A stretch of DNA of 64,000 nucleotides from Paraspadella gotoi. Lineage: Eukaryota; Chaetognatha. The notes below the pieces were generated by a model. That model was given only the letters and a program-made list of their open reading frames with translations. It was not told the origin of the DNA and ran no database searches. How positions within the stretch are numbered: position 1 is the stretch's first letter; every line of letters starts with the position of its first letter. Positions 1-11,201 of this stretch are shown in pieces. Made by a program: the position numbers and the translations under genes. Location of the stretch: NCBI GenBank assembly GCA_051294375.1, contig JBJCIZ010000035.1, positions 1 through 64,000 of the forward strand. The letters run 5' to 3'.

Positions 1-47
1 ATTAATAAAATTATTATTTATTTAAATATATAAGCAAATAAGTTATA

Positions 48-865
48 AACAAGTTTTGAAGCAAACAATGTGTGATCTGCCCACGATCATTATCGGTAAT
101 TTAATTAATTAATAAATAAATTATTCAAGTTAATTAATTTAATTAATAAATAAATATTTCAAGTTAATTAATTTATTAATTAGGCAATTAATTAATTAAT
201 TGATCCCACAATGTTTGTTTTTAGGTCTTTTCATCACTAACACGACAAAAGCATGACGACGATGAGAAATAATGCCGATAACGATTGACTTGATTGCATT
301 GACTTATTAATTAATTATTGATTAATTATTTGATTAATTAATACATCCTTGCATATACATTTAATATAAAAGGAAAAAGAGCATAATCAATTAATGAAAC
401 AGGTTTTTTTTCCATTTAAACTCATTTCCACTCAGGACAATTCCATCGAAACTTGATTTCCAGCTTTAAATCACACACTTTCCTACCCACATACAAATTC
501 AAGGTCAATCCTTCATCCACTCCATGAGCAATAGGTGTTCAAATATAGTGAAATATATTTTTTTGTTTTTTTCCATTTCAACTCATTTCCACTCGGATGA
601 TTCCATCGAACTTTATATCCACTCAATTCACACACTTCCCTACCCACACACAAAATTTCAATCAAATCCATCCATCCAATCATGAGTAATTTGTTTTTTT
701 TGCTAAGGTGGGACAGATGGAAAGACGGAAATCATTTTTTTTGCGTAATTTATCATAATTCGATGTTCTGACATGATATAAGTGTGTGCCCGACAATATT
801 GAGGGGGGCGGACCGACAGACCGACAAAGTGAATTATAGAGTCGGTTATCAGCAGATCCGACTAA
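48..865 (+). mobile_element. HINE-like (Helentron-type, non-autonomous) element, complete, copy E1
   Basis: The 5' end near 48 is a diverged form of the family start ACAAGTTTGAGCAAACAATG, followed by a variant of GTCGGATCTGCC. The 3' end at 841-862 is a GTCGG...CCGAC hairpin containing GCAGATC, so the same short sequence sits near both ends in the subterminal inverted arrangement known from Helentron-associated elements. Inside are TTAATTAA-rich low-complexity sequence and two diverged copies of a ~120-bp module (about 405-530 and 560-690) recognisable by 'actcatttccactc', 'ttccatcgaa' and 'ctacccacac'. Between the second module and the hairpin lies a conserved stretch with 'catgatataagtgtgtgcccgac'-type sequence. 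No transposase or helicase ORF is present. Family assignment is inferred from structure only. Confidence 0.7.
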
Positions 866-904
866 TAAGTAAATTAATAAAATTAATACTGATTTAAATA
901 CAAG

Positions 905-1092
905 CAACATTAAACTTTAAAGGGTCGGAGCTGGGAGCTGGAGGTGGAGCTGTATCAAAATTTTTTTTGGAGCTGAAGTTGGAGCTGGAAAAAAATATAG
1001 GGTGGAGCCGGATTTGGAGCTGAGGCTTAAAAATTTTTTTGGCTGGAGTTGGAGCGGGAGCTGGAGAAAAAATGGCCAGGTCCACAACCCTG
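905..1092. mobile_element. Short GGAGCTGGA-rich, possibly hAT-like MITE
   Basis: This stretch consists of repeated GGAGCTGGA/GGAGTTGGAGC words interrupted by T-runs. It starts with AGGGTCGGAGCTGG and ends with a sequence whose reverse complement is CAGGGTTGTGGACCTGG, which resembles hAT-type terminal inverted repeats. No clear target-site duplication was found. The ORFs across it are low-complexity products of the repeat and are not genes. Confidence 0.3.
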
Positions 1093-1640
1093 CCACCAAG
1101 TCAATGTGAACGAGGACAGGTTGAAGGCAAGGACAGATTGAGTGTGTTTTGAAAAGAAGTAAAAATGGTCAAACAGAGAGAGAGGTAATATGACACGTAT
1201 GAACCTTAGATCGATTTAATTAACAGAAAAAACGCATTCGGGAAACTACTTAAAACCATCAGGGGAGATCTTCGTACATGCCCTAGAGCAGTTTTTAATT
1301 TTTTTTCAAAGTTCGTTTTTGAGAAAATTTAATTGAAAAAAAAAAAATTTTTGACGAAAATTTATTTAACAAAAATTCAGGTACAACTGTATTTAAGGCA
1401 AATAAGTAAAATTATGTATTCATCCTGATGCATTTTTCAAGACCTTTCAGATGAACCCATTCCCATCATTTTAAGATAATTCATTCACGAGATAATACAA
1501 TAATATAGAATTATAGTATTAAGTATCTACTCCTGTTGGTAAAACATAAAATTAAATAGTTAAAAGCTTTTTTGTAATTAAACTAAATAAGGACAAATGA
1601 GAAAAACTAAAAAAAAATGTAAATATCTTTACCTTTATTA
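1093..1640. other. AT-rich intergenic sequence
   Basis: No coding, RNA or mobile-element signature was recognised here. It contains A/T homopolymer runs only. Confidence 0.5.
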
Positions 1641-2026
1641 ATGATTACATCTGTATTTGAAGCAAGTAAGTAAAATTTTAATTAAATTTGGGTGTATGAA
1701 GCTGAAAATTTATATACAGCTTCTCATCATCGATGTGCTGAAAATTGAGTCTGGACAGTTATTAAATATGTTTTGTTTACGTTTTATCAAAACAAACAAA
1801 TTTTCTCTTTTTTATTTTTATATTTCTTTCTCTCTCTCTTTTCTCTTCTAATTACATGTCTCTTTCCCTCTCTCTTTTCCCGAGTCACTGATTCATAGGG
1901 AAAAAAACGAGTCTGCAGCAGGCTCTGCAGGGGCTTATTCTTTTTCTCTCTTTTCTCCTGATGCTTTTGCTGCTGCCTTTAGATTTCTTTCTCTACAGCT
2001 GGCTCTGCATGGGCTTATTCTTTTTC
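1640..2026 (-). repeat. SINE-like CT-rich body module, truncated copy
   Basis: This matches 15866-16200 and 17255-17600. Shared landmarks are 'gctgaaaatttatatacagc', 'cagcttctcatcatcgatgtg', 'gtctggacagttattaaata', CT-rich runs, and 'gagtctgcag...ggctctgcaggggcttatt'. The tRNA-like head seen in other copies is missing. The long ORF across it is a by-product of the CT runs. Confidence 0.6.
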
Positions 2027-2400
2027 TAGGAGTCGACGTTGTTCTTAGAAATCGAAGGTTTTTTCAATGGAGATTTTTGTTAAAATCTGACTACCCAACA
2101 ATGTAATCGCCCCTAGGAATAATTCTGGTAAAAAATAGATGTAAAAACACTCAATTCCAATCATGTTGCATCTGAAGGGCTCGCATTTTTTTTCTCTTGT
2201 CAAATATCCATCATTTTGACATCAAACTATCAAATTCAAATGGACTGGTCCACTCAGGAAAATATTTTTGACGAGATTTTTATATATAAAATAAAGGGAT
2301 TTCTCAACTTCAATACAATGTAAATGCATTTAAGGTATGTTATTATTTTGCAATAAACCTCAAATTCAAGAATCCAATAGCCATATGTAGAGAAAACATC
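2027..2400 (+). mobile_element. TAGGAGT-ended element, 3'-truncated copy
   Basis: It begins TAGGAGTCGACG and then follows the family sequence (landmarks 'cttagaaatcga', 'caatggagatttttgtt', 'ctgactacc', 'gggctcgcattttt', 'aaataaagggatttctcaac') found complete at 8429-9155. It breaks off near 2400 and lacks the GTCAGAGCTTAGTCCTA end. Confidence 0.65.
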
Positions 2401-4282
2401 GTCTTTTTTCCTGGTGGCTTGATTTCGATAAATTTGGTACCGATCGACGTGGAATTACTTCTAGTTTACTGAAACAAAATTCATTAAAATCCGTCACCAG
2501 CGTTCAAAAGTTATGGGCAAAAAACAAAGAAAAATAGCGCCTTCCGAGGATCAACTTTCGGCGCTCAACGAGCGAAAAAGTGGTTAACATAAGATTTGAA
2601 CTACGTAGTACTAATCATTAGTCCGACCGAATCGACGGTAAAGCCGAAATCCTCGTTTCCGGGCCCAATAGAAATAAATGGAAAATTACGGAGCTGACTA
2701 CGGAAAGAAAATATTGATATATTGATATATTATAGGAAACGAATTTATAAGAGAATGAGAAAATAATAATTACCGAATGGATGATAATTTATTTTATTAT
2801 AAGTCCGTTAGTCCAAATTAATTGGGCTCACCATTAAAAGAGACTGAGGCGACTTACCACCGGACTCTCTCTCTAAACGCTTCCGTGTGGATTGACCGGC
2901 TCGAAGAAAGAGGAGAGAGGATATGTATTAGCCATTAGCCATTAGGACCATTTCTCGCCGCTTTTCAAGTCGCTGGCATGAGGTTTCTTTTAATCAAAAT
3001 TATTCGTGAAGAATCAAATTTAGGAAACGAATTTTGCACTGTAGAAAATGTTTATTATTTTCTATGACTCAAGAGTCTCACGTTCGATGCGTCGGCCGTA
3101 GGATGAACAGGCTTTATATAATTTAACATGAAGCAAGGATTTCTAAATCTTAAATAATGTAAATGTTAAATAACTGACGAATAAATCGTGAATAAGTTTT
3201 TTATAAAAAATAAATGAATAGCGAAATAAATATTGTACAATAAATTTGTTTTGAAAATCCGGTTTCATATGGCTGATAAACGATTATGATCAAGAAGTCA
3301 AGAGAAAGACTGTAAAGAGACTGTAAAAAGACTGGTTTGAAAAGGTCAACTGAAATGACCGAAAAAAATGACCAAAAAAATGACCCAAGGTCCCAAAATC
3401 TTTCAATTATTTATAATTATTTCTCTTTTTAAAGGCAGAAAAATCAGAAAACTTTGTTTATAAATAACATATTTATTTAAAAACGGACATGTTTTGGCTC
3501 TAATTGTGAGACTTCATCAGCGCGAAACACGTAGATTGTAATAAAAAAAAATTATAGAGAGAGAGAGAGAGATAGAGAGAGAGATAAAAAAAAAGAAGTA
3601 AAGTTTCAAACAAAGAATTTTAAAAAGAAGAGATGAGGACAGCTGAAGATAAGATCAGATAGGAATGGAAGAACAACGTTGCACCAAATTTTATATCTCC
3701 AAGAGGCATAATGCATGACGAACATATTTATATTGGTGTACCAATTTCATAAGATGAAAGGCTTTTTTTACAATATTTTCCGAGATGTTAGCTACTGTAA
3801 TGCTTCTATATCTAAAATCTAAATGTTTAAATCAATTTAAAAACATTTTTTCAGAAAGATCCGCTGGGAAATAACAAAGGAAAAAATCATATTAATTTAA
3901 ATCGTTTAAATTATTTCGTTCAATTGTTATGGTAATTATTTTATAAAATGTTAGTTACGTCTAAAATTTACATCCCCGCTGGAATCCAGCGGTGCTCCGA
4001 CCCCTATTTCAAGCTTTACATCACTATCCAAATTAAAGTTTAATTTAAACCTATTTAATTTTTGGCTTATTTTTACATTCGCCTACTGGGATTTTGCGGT
4101 CGGTTATTTTGTTTCGCTTCTTATGAGCGACATATATAGAAATCCCTAATATCCTTATAAATTTGTAAAATTTCAAAATGATTTTTTAAAAATTGTAATA
4201 ACAGATTCGGATTCGTTAGAAAAAAATAAGAAACTTTTGTAAAATATGTTTCATAATATTTTAATATTAAAGTTGCGAAAAA
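2401..4282. other. Non-coding repeat mosaic
   Basis: No gene was recognised. About 2840-2930 carries a diverged copy of sequence that also precedes the second visible SLC30A9 exon ('gtgtggat.gaccg.ctcg' and, in opposite orientation, 'ggtaagtcgcctca'). A GA-microsatellite lies at 3557-3586. A decayed hammerhead motif at 3485-3520 is listed separately. Confidence 0.5.
3485..3520 (-). ncRNA. Decayed hammerhead ribozyme core
   Basis: Reading the minus strand gives CTGATGA (3514-3520), a diverged stem II region, then AAAAC and ATGTC (around 3486). The invariant G12 of GAAA is replaced by A, and stem II pairs poorly. It is therefore a relative of the hammerhead at 34957-35014 that is very likely inactive. 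Confidence 0.5.
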
Positions 4283-4770
4283 TTACAAAAACAGTATCAT
4301 ATAATAGTTTCTACTACAGAGAAAAAAGTAAAGAATTTTGACTTTTTTAAAATTTAACACTGTCGCAGACGTATTTGCGGAGAACTTGACAGACGTCGTC
4401 CTTGAGCTGATGATTTTGGTAAACGGATTCCCTCTCCGCCGCCGAGACCTCATGTACGCCAAGTCTATCCTGCTGCGGATCGGGGGCGGGATCCTCGATA
4501 GGAAGGGTAACGGAGGTAGGAATTTTTCCGTGGTCGGATGCGGGACGCCGGCCGGGCGAGAGTTCGTAGTGATAGTCGGTCTTGGGAAGGCGATCGTGGT
4601 GGCGGCGACGGCAAGGAGCAAGCCCGATCATCGAGCGTTGCCCATAAAGTATCCTCGGTGGGAGAACCAAGATAGCGACGGAGGTAATACGACGGAGATA
4701 ACGCCGAGAGTCAGAGCAAATTCTAAATTTAAACAGACAGTTAATCAATACTACTACTAATTAATAAAAG
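4283..4770. repeat. GC-rich dispersed repeat, copy a (relative at 52440-53240)
   Basis: This island shares 'ataatagtttctactacaga', 'cactgtcgcagacgtatttg', 'ctcatgtacgccaagtc', 'gcggatcgggggcgg', 'gggacgccggccgggcg' and 'gagcaaattctaaatttaaa' with 52440-53240, in the same order and orientation. ORFs are open on both strands, but indels relative to the other copy shift the frame, so no protein is conserved between copies. On the minus strand both copies can encode a stretch near 'LLA.AATT.AFPRPT'. This could be an old exon or element fragment. I assign no function. Confidence 0.6.
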
Positions 4771-5688
4771 TAATCACTATGCAACACAAACAGTTACAAT
4801 CACAAAATTAAATACGCAAGAAATACGGGAGACGACGGAGATGTATATATTATAAGTAGAGCCAAACTTTGTCAATGGGGTGGGTCAGAAGTTTGATTTG
4901 GGAACCTTTTCAAATGAAACTTTATACATTTCTGAGAAAACTTTCAATGGACCAAAATTTTCTAAAATTGCTAGAAGCATTAGTAATTAATTTTTAATAT
5001 TTATTTATAGATAGGAAATGTCAAAAAAATTTTTTGAATTTTGTATTTTTAAAAAGCAGATTAAAATAGCTCATGAAAAGTTATCTACACAAAGTATAAT
5101 TCTTTTTTCAATATTTTGATGATAATTATATTTAGGAAAAACTTTAAAAAATTATTTAACTGATTTTAGCAGTTTTTACTAATTTTTAATAATAAAACAT
5201 TAAAATTTTTAAAAAGTTGTAATTATATTTTTTGCTTAACTTTGTAAGCTCTATCAGAATCAATTAAAAAAACTAAAATATCCCAAAAATTTTTTTGACA
5301 TTATATAGCAATATAATAATATTAATTAGCAAATTACTCATGGTTCGGAACATTTTTGCAAAAAAATATATTTAACACAATAATATATACCAATAATGGA
5401 TTAGTTTAATGCTGTTCCCATTAAAATTTGAATTCTGTCGGCTACCGCTGTTAAGGCACATACTAAAAGTAAACAAAGTAAGAAAACCAAATATAAAAAG
5501 TCAATAAATAGTATTAAATACGAGTCCCATGAATCGCAGATGAACGGAGGCAGACGATCATGATGGAAAAAGTGTCGCGGTTTTGAAAAGTTGGTTAATT
5601 TCATGGCGATGGAGGGGCGCCGAAAAAAGATATTACGACGGAGACGCGCTGAAAATGCAGGAAAACTTGCCCCTTACTGTAATTTATC
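4771..5688. other. AT-rich sequence without recognised features
   Basis: Only homopolymer-rich sequence was seen. A 67-codon minus-strand ORF at 5401-5604 has a hydrophobic centre but no support as a gene. Confidence 0.45.
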
Positions 5689-6013
5689 TTTAACCCTAAT
5701 TTACCCTTAACCCTAATTTACCCCAAACCCTAATTTACCCTCTACCGCTAATTTACCCTCAACCCTAATTTACCCCAAACCCTAATTTACCCTCAACCCT
5801 AATTTACCCTCAACCCTAATTACCCTCAACCCTAATTTACCCTCAACCCTAATTTACCCTCAACCCTAATTTACCCTCAACCCTAATTTACCCTCAACCC
5901 TAATTTACCCCTAATTTACTCTTAACCCTCATTTACCCCTATCCCTAACTTGTCATTAACCTAACTTACCATTAACCCTAATTTACCATTAACCCTAACT
6001 TACCATTAACCTA
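5689..6013. repeat. 17-bp telomere-like minisatellite (ACCCTAATTTACCCTCA)n
   Basis: About 18 units of a 17-bp repeat containing CCCTAA lie here. Units are most regular at 5760-5910 and decay toward both sides into CCATTAACCTAA variants. The minus strand carries two GGG tracts per unit (TTAGGGTTGAGGGTAAA), so four tracts occur within two units. It is not a pure TTAGGG array. Confidence 0.85.
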
Positions 6014-6099
6014 TCTTTCTTTTAATTTACATTTAATCTTAATTTTGTTTTAAATTTTTTTTTTTGCACAAACTGTAGATTAAATTCACAACAAAAATA

Positions 6100-6334
6100 A
6101 CGCTGATGAAGACTCGAATTATAATCGTCGTCGTCGTCGCTAGAGACAGTGGAGACTTCATCTTGTCGGCCCGCGAAGTCGAGGCGAAAGAACGGCGCCT
6201 CGAGAAACGATCTCGAATGGGCCGTCATAGATTCGCGATGGCCGTCGCGGCGGACGAGCGCAAAGCGGCAACTTTGGAGTCCGCTCGGGTCTTTTGAGGA
6301 TGATCCGATTGAGACAGCGTATTTGTATTATTGA
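6100..6334. other. Small GC-rich island, function unknown
   Basis: The GC content and CpG count stand out from the surroundings. Open frames exist on both strands: 63 and 61 codons on +, and 68 codons on - with a run of five Asp. No homologous family was recognised and no splice structure could be supported. It might be an exon of an unidentified gene or a CpG island. Confidence 0.25.
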
Positions 6335-7214
6335 AGCCTGTTAACTTTTGGGCAAATAGTTGATGGTTCTCGAAAACTATATCGACTGTTTTTAACTTAG
6401 TCGTGACTCCCGATCAAAACGCCGCAGTTTTACGAAACATCCAAATTTTCTAAAAATAATAATAAAAGTAGCTATTTAACGTAAAATCTATCTATTCATT
6501 ATAATTTTCTGAAAAAAAAGGAAAAAATCGGGCGGGAATAATGTTAATAAACACGAAAATCAACAACACCTCTGATTCGTGAACCGCGGGCTGTCTCGAA
6601 GTGCCATGGCTCTCGGTTTGGTTCTGCGCGTAACGTAAGTTATGCGCGTTCAGGGCCGTGTAAAGAGTCCCAGAGCAGACAAAAGTCAAGGATTTCCTCA
6701 AATTTCATATTAAAAACGCGTAAATTTTTTGAGTGCTCCACCCACAAACATAAGACGACGCAGAAATTGATCTCTCAGTCAGTTTAAAAGAACTAATTAA
6801 GACTGGCGACACGCGGGAATTAATGCCCGAAAAAACTAGTTAAAAGGATTGTTAAATTAAACAAGCAAGCTTGGTAAAATTTTAAAAAAAATTACTTCGC
6901 CTGTTTTAGACAAATCAAGAATCTATCTGACTGTGTAACCATATGTATATATTTAGTCTAGTCTTGGAGAACGAGTAAGTTCAAGTTACAAAAGCGAAAA
7001 CGCCGTAAAAACCAGTCCACTTTGGGTCCTATCGTACCATATCAGGTATACGACGAATTTTCGAGTGCTCCACCGACACGGGCTTCCCTAAGACGCCCCG
7101 CTTTCGAAATCTAACATTTTTATAATATGTAATTCGGTCTTCTGGCGGAAATTAAGAGGTGACCAAAAAAAAGCGTGAAAACCCGGAATCCTGATCCCCC
7201 CTCGCCCGAAACGG
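6335..7214. other. Non-coding sequence
   Basis: No gene was recognised. Two related stretches (around 6710-6760 and 7050-7100) share 'gagtgctccacc.aca' and 'aagacg', suggesting an old repeat. Confidence 0.4.
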
Positions 7215-7380
7215 AATGTTTTTTCTACCATATGTCTGAAGGGCTCTCAAAATTTTTTCTTTATATTTTATTTTAATATGATACGATCATGGTAAAGTGA
7301 ATTAGTCCATTCTGGTGAAATTTTATTAAAGTAAAAGTAAAAGAGGAGCTAAGATCGGAATTCTAAGAGTTTTTAAGGCC
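7215..7380 (+). mobile_element. Internal fragment of the TAGGAGT-ended element
   Basis: It matches the interior of the family at 10400-10550. Landmarks are 'atatgtctgaagggctctca', 'atatgatacgatcatggtaa', 'gtgaattagtccatt' and 'ggaattctaagagttttt'. Neither end is present. Confidence 0.6.
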
Positions 7381-8421
7381 AGGGATCACTCGACCTAAAA
7401 TTGTAGAAATCTTAATTTACTGTATCTTAATCATTTTCTTAACATCTTGTAAGAGGTTTTCTATTAAAAAATAATCAAAAACTTTTAAAAATCTACCTAA
7501 AATGTTTATAAAAATTCAAACAATTTTTTTCTTCAGTAAAACTAGATTTTCAAAACAAAAATATTTTTTTAAATGTAAGCTAAATTTCTACAACCAAATT
7601 TTTAATTTAAAACTGATTCTTTACAATAAGCTCAATTTGTACTTCTTATATTTAATTCTTCCTTTGGTACAAGTACATACTTGGAGTTGTATCACTAATA
7701 AGTCTAAAACAAACTACTCTACACATTTTTCAGATGGGTTTTTATGCTTTTATGAGTTTTACGAGTTAAAAAACTTATCGAATTTATTTCAATTTGACTT
7801 TTTACTTTATGTAAATATTTATATCATAAAATAGTTGCCCTATTTTCTAGGGAATCTCTGAAAAAAAAAAATCAAATCTGAATTTAAAAAAATTAAAAAC
7901 AGTAAGCCATTTTTTTAAGACATCGGCGTTGAACAAACTCCATCATCACATCCCGTGCTTGTGTATGTTGTGTGAATCTTGCAAAAGTAATGAGTACAGA
8001 ATTTAACTTTCTTGACGAAGTGAAGTTAAAAACGAAGAGTTGCAGCTCAAACCCAGGATTCTTCTTGAAGAAAAAAATATCTTGGGCAAGCAAAGGAAAG
8101 GTGGGGGAGATTCTATGAGCGCATTTTTGGAAAAATGTTTTTTCGTTTCAAAGATATCAAGGAATTTATCCCAAAAATTAACTAAAATAATCAAATTTTC
8201 TATGAAGGAAGCAAATTTTGAAAGTATCTTTTCATAGAATTGGAGTTTGAGAAACCGCCTTACCGTTTGGGCTGCAACTCTTCAAATAGGTTTCTTTATT
8301 TTATATAGTATAAAAAAAAATCGAAAAAACGATAACGCCTTTGAAAAGATAGTAAAGTGAATACATTTTCGGAATTGCCAGGAGCTCTCCTTTCGAAATC
8401 CGAGCTCGGTTTTAGCCTAAT
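7381..8421. other. AT-rich sequence without recognised features
   Basis: Several short ORFs exist (such as 7502-7834), but they have Phe/Leu/Lys-rich compositions expected of random AT-rich DNA. Confidence 0.4.
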
Positions 8422-8428
8422 TATAATT

Positions 8429-9155
8429 TAGGAGTTTACGTCGTTTCTTAGAAATCGAGGAAGACTTTTTCAATGGAGATTTTTGTTAAAATCTGACTAC
8501 CAAATAATGTCAACAGCCCCTGGGAAAAATTCAGGTAAAAAATATATGTAAAAACACTCGATTCCGATTCCTGTTAACATCTCAAGGGCTCGCATTTTTT
8601 TTTCTCTTGACAAATAACCATCATTATTGACATCAAAGCTACTCAGATTCAAATGGACTGGTCCGCTCGGGGAAAATATTTTTGACGCAATTTTTATATA
8701 TATAAATAAAGGGATTTCTCAACTTCAATACATGTCAACCGCATTTAAGCATATGTTGTATTTTACAATAAACTTTAAATTCAGGAATCCGATAGCAATA
8801 TGTCTGAAGGCTCTCAAAATTTTTCTTCACATTTTATTGGTTATTTTAATATGATACGATCATGGGAAGTGAATTAGTCCATTTTGGTGAAATTTTTATT
8901 TAAAGTAAAAGTAAAAGAGGAGCTAACTATCGGAATTCTAAGAGTTTTCAACCGGGAGTCAGATTCGGAAAAAATCTTATATGGCGAAAATCTTCCAAAG
9001 AAGGGGTGATTTTCCGAAGATTTTGGTTAATATTTTTATATTTATGGTCGGATTTTTTTGAAACTTAAAAATAGCAATATTGCCATCATTCTACATTGGC
9101 CGGTCAAAGAATATATTAAAAAAACCTCTGACTTTTTCGTCAGAGCTTAGTCCTA
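8429..9155 (+). mobile_element. TAGGAGT-ended non-autonomous DNA element, complete
   Basis: The element starts TAGGAGTTTACG and ends GAGCTTAGTCCTA, whose reverse complement begins TAGGACT. It is flanked by the direct repeat TATAATT (8422-8428 and 9156-9162), which reads as a 7-bp target-site duplication. Close to the 3' end is a hairpin, CTCTGAC-TTTTTC-GTCAGAG (about 9127-9146). No transposase ORF is present. The duplication length and the TAGG ends suggest hAT-like mobilisation (inference). Confidence 0.7.
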
Positions 9156-9181
9156 TATAATTTGAATTGAGTGATCCCGGA

Positions 9182-9385
9182 CCTTAACCGGGAGTCAGAT
9201 TCGGAAAAATCTTCTATAGCAAAAATCTTCCAAAGAAGGGGTGGATTTTCTGAAGATTTGGTTAATATTTTCTATATTTATGGTCGAATTTTTTTGAAAC
9301 TTAACAATAGCAATATTTCTTTCATTCTACATTGGCCGGTAAAAGAATATATTAAAAAAACTTTTTAAGTCAGAGCTTACTCCTA
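9182..9385 (+). mobile_element. TAGGAGT-ended element, 3' fragment
   Basis: Starts at 'aaccgggagtcagattcgg' and runs to a slightly altered end, GAGCTTACTCCTA. It is highly similar to 8950-9155 and to 10556-10767. It is followed directly by a CT-rich tract (9386-9460) of the SINE-like body type. Confidence 0.65.
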
Positions 9386-9698
9386 CTTTTTCTCTTTTTT
9401 CTCCTGCTGCTTCTGCTGCTGCCTTATAATTTTTTTCTTTCTCTCTCTCTCTCTGTGATTAATTTTTTCCCTCTAAAAACTTTTATTATCGCCATTTATT
9501 CCCAAATTTACATCCGAGATTTTCGTGGATTTTTTTCTAAATATCAATAAGAATAATATTTTTTTTCAATATATATTTACTTTATTATTTTATTTTACTT
9601 TACTTTATTTTACTTTACTTTACTTTACTTCACTTCGTCAGTCTGATTCAAGTTTCACTTTGTCTTTTGTCTGGGAATGTTGACATTGTTTAGAGAGG

Positions 9699-10767
9699 TA
9701 GGAGTCTACGTCGTTCTTAGAAATCGAGGAAGACTTTTTCAATGGAGATTTTCGTTAAAATCTGACTACCAAATAATGTCAACGCCCCTGGGAAAAATTC
9801 AGGTAAAAAATAGATGTAAAAACAGTCGATTCCGATCCTGTTACATCTGAAGGGCTCGCATTTTTTTCTCTTGACAAATAACCATCATTTTGACATCGAA
9901 CCATTCGATTCAAATGGATTGGTCCGCTCGGGAAAATATTTTTGACACAATTTTTATATATAAAATAAAGGGATTTCTCAACTTCAATACAATGTCAACG
10001 CATTTAAGGTATGTTGTCATTTTACAATAAACTTCGCATTCAGGTAGGAGTACGTCGTTCTTAGAAATCGAGGAAGACTTTTTCAATGGAGATTTTTATT
10101 AAAATCTGACTACCAAATAATGTCAACGCCCCTGGGAAAAATTCAGGTAAAAATCAGATGTAGAAACACTCGATTCCGATCCTGTTACATCTCAAGGGCT
10201 CGCATTTTTTTTCTCTTGACAATTAACCATCATTTTGACATCAAACCATCAGATTCAAATAGACTGGTCAGCTCGGGAAAATATTTTTGACGCAATTTTT
10301 ATATATAAAATAAAGGGATTTCTCAACTTCAATACAATGTCAACGCATTTAAGGTATGTTGTCATTTTACAATAAACTTTAAATTCAGAAATCCGATAGC
10401 AATATGTCTGAAGGGCTCTCAAAATTTTTTCTTCACATTTTATTTGGTTATTTTAATATGATACGATCATGGTAAAGTGAATTAGTCCATTTTGGTGAAA
10501 TTTTTATTTAAAGTAAAAGTAAAAGAGGAGCTAACTATCGGAATTCTAAGAGTTTTCAACCGGGAGTCAGATTCGGAAAAAATCTTATATGGCGAAAATC
10601 TTCCAAAGAAGGGGTTGATTTTCCGAAAGATTTTGGTTAATATTTTTTATATTTATGGTCGGATTTTTTTGAAACTTAAAAATAGCAATATTGCCATCAT
10701 TCTACATTGGCCGGTCAAAGAATATATTAAAAAAACCTCTGACTTTTTTCGTCAGAGCTTAGTCCTA
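9699..10767 (+). mobile_element. TAGGAGT-ended element with internal tandem duplication of its 5' part
   Basis: The first ~346 bp (9699-10044) are repeated head to tail from 10045, where a new TAGGAGT start appears, and only the second copy continues to the GAGCTTAGTCCTA end at 10767. Flanks read AGAGAGG on the left and AGAGAAG on the right, a possible 7-bp duplication with one mismatch. If so, the duplication arose within a single inserted element or before transposition. Confidence 0.65.
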
Positions 10768-11201
10768 AGAGAAGTCGCATTCGATCAAACTGCTCGCTTA
10801 TGCGGGCTAAAAGTAAAACAAAAGTACCTTCAATAATGTTTCTCCAGACTTAGCACTTGCTAAAATTAAACTCAAAAATAAGTTATTTTTTTGTTTTATA
10901 TTTATTATTCTTTTTTTTCTTTTTCTTTCTTTATAAATTAATTTTCTTTTCTCAAATTTGATTTTTTTAGTATCAAAATTTGTTGTCAATCCAGATTTTC
11001 TTATGCGATTGCGACGATCCTTATGCTTTTAAGATTTTTATCAATAGGGATATCCCTTTGAAATCAGGATCAAAACTGATAATCAATGATGTGTCCCAAT
11101 CTTTTCTTAAACGTGAAACCTTGAAGTAAGGTATGCGGAAACGCTGTTTGTGCTAAGAATTCTTTATTTTCAAAATTCAATTTGTATTTATAATTTTTTT
11201 A
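10768..11201. other. T-rich repeat sequence
   Basis: Contains the dispersed motif 'ttgcgacgatccttatgctt' also found near 16560, 17840, 19045, 24610, 27070 and 36440. It also has a T-rich lead-in like that at 16440-16560. No gene is seen. Confidence 0.5.

Noticed and set aside
4338-4760. 140-codon + strand ORF as a gene
   Set aside because: The related copy at 52440-53240 does not keep the frame, and an overlapping minus-strand ORF is equally open.
5689-6013. True telomere or chromosome end
   Set aside because: The unit is 17 bp and degenerate, not a homogeneous hexamer, and unique sequence continues on both sides.
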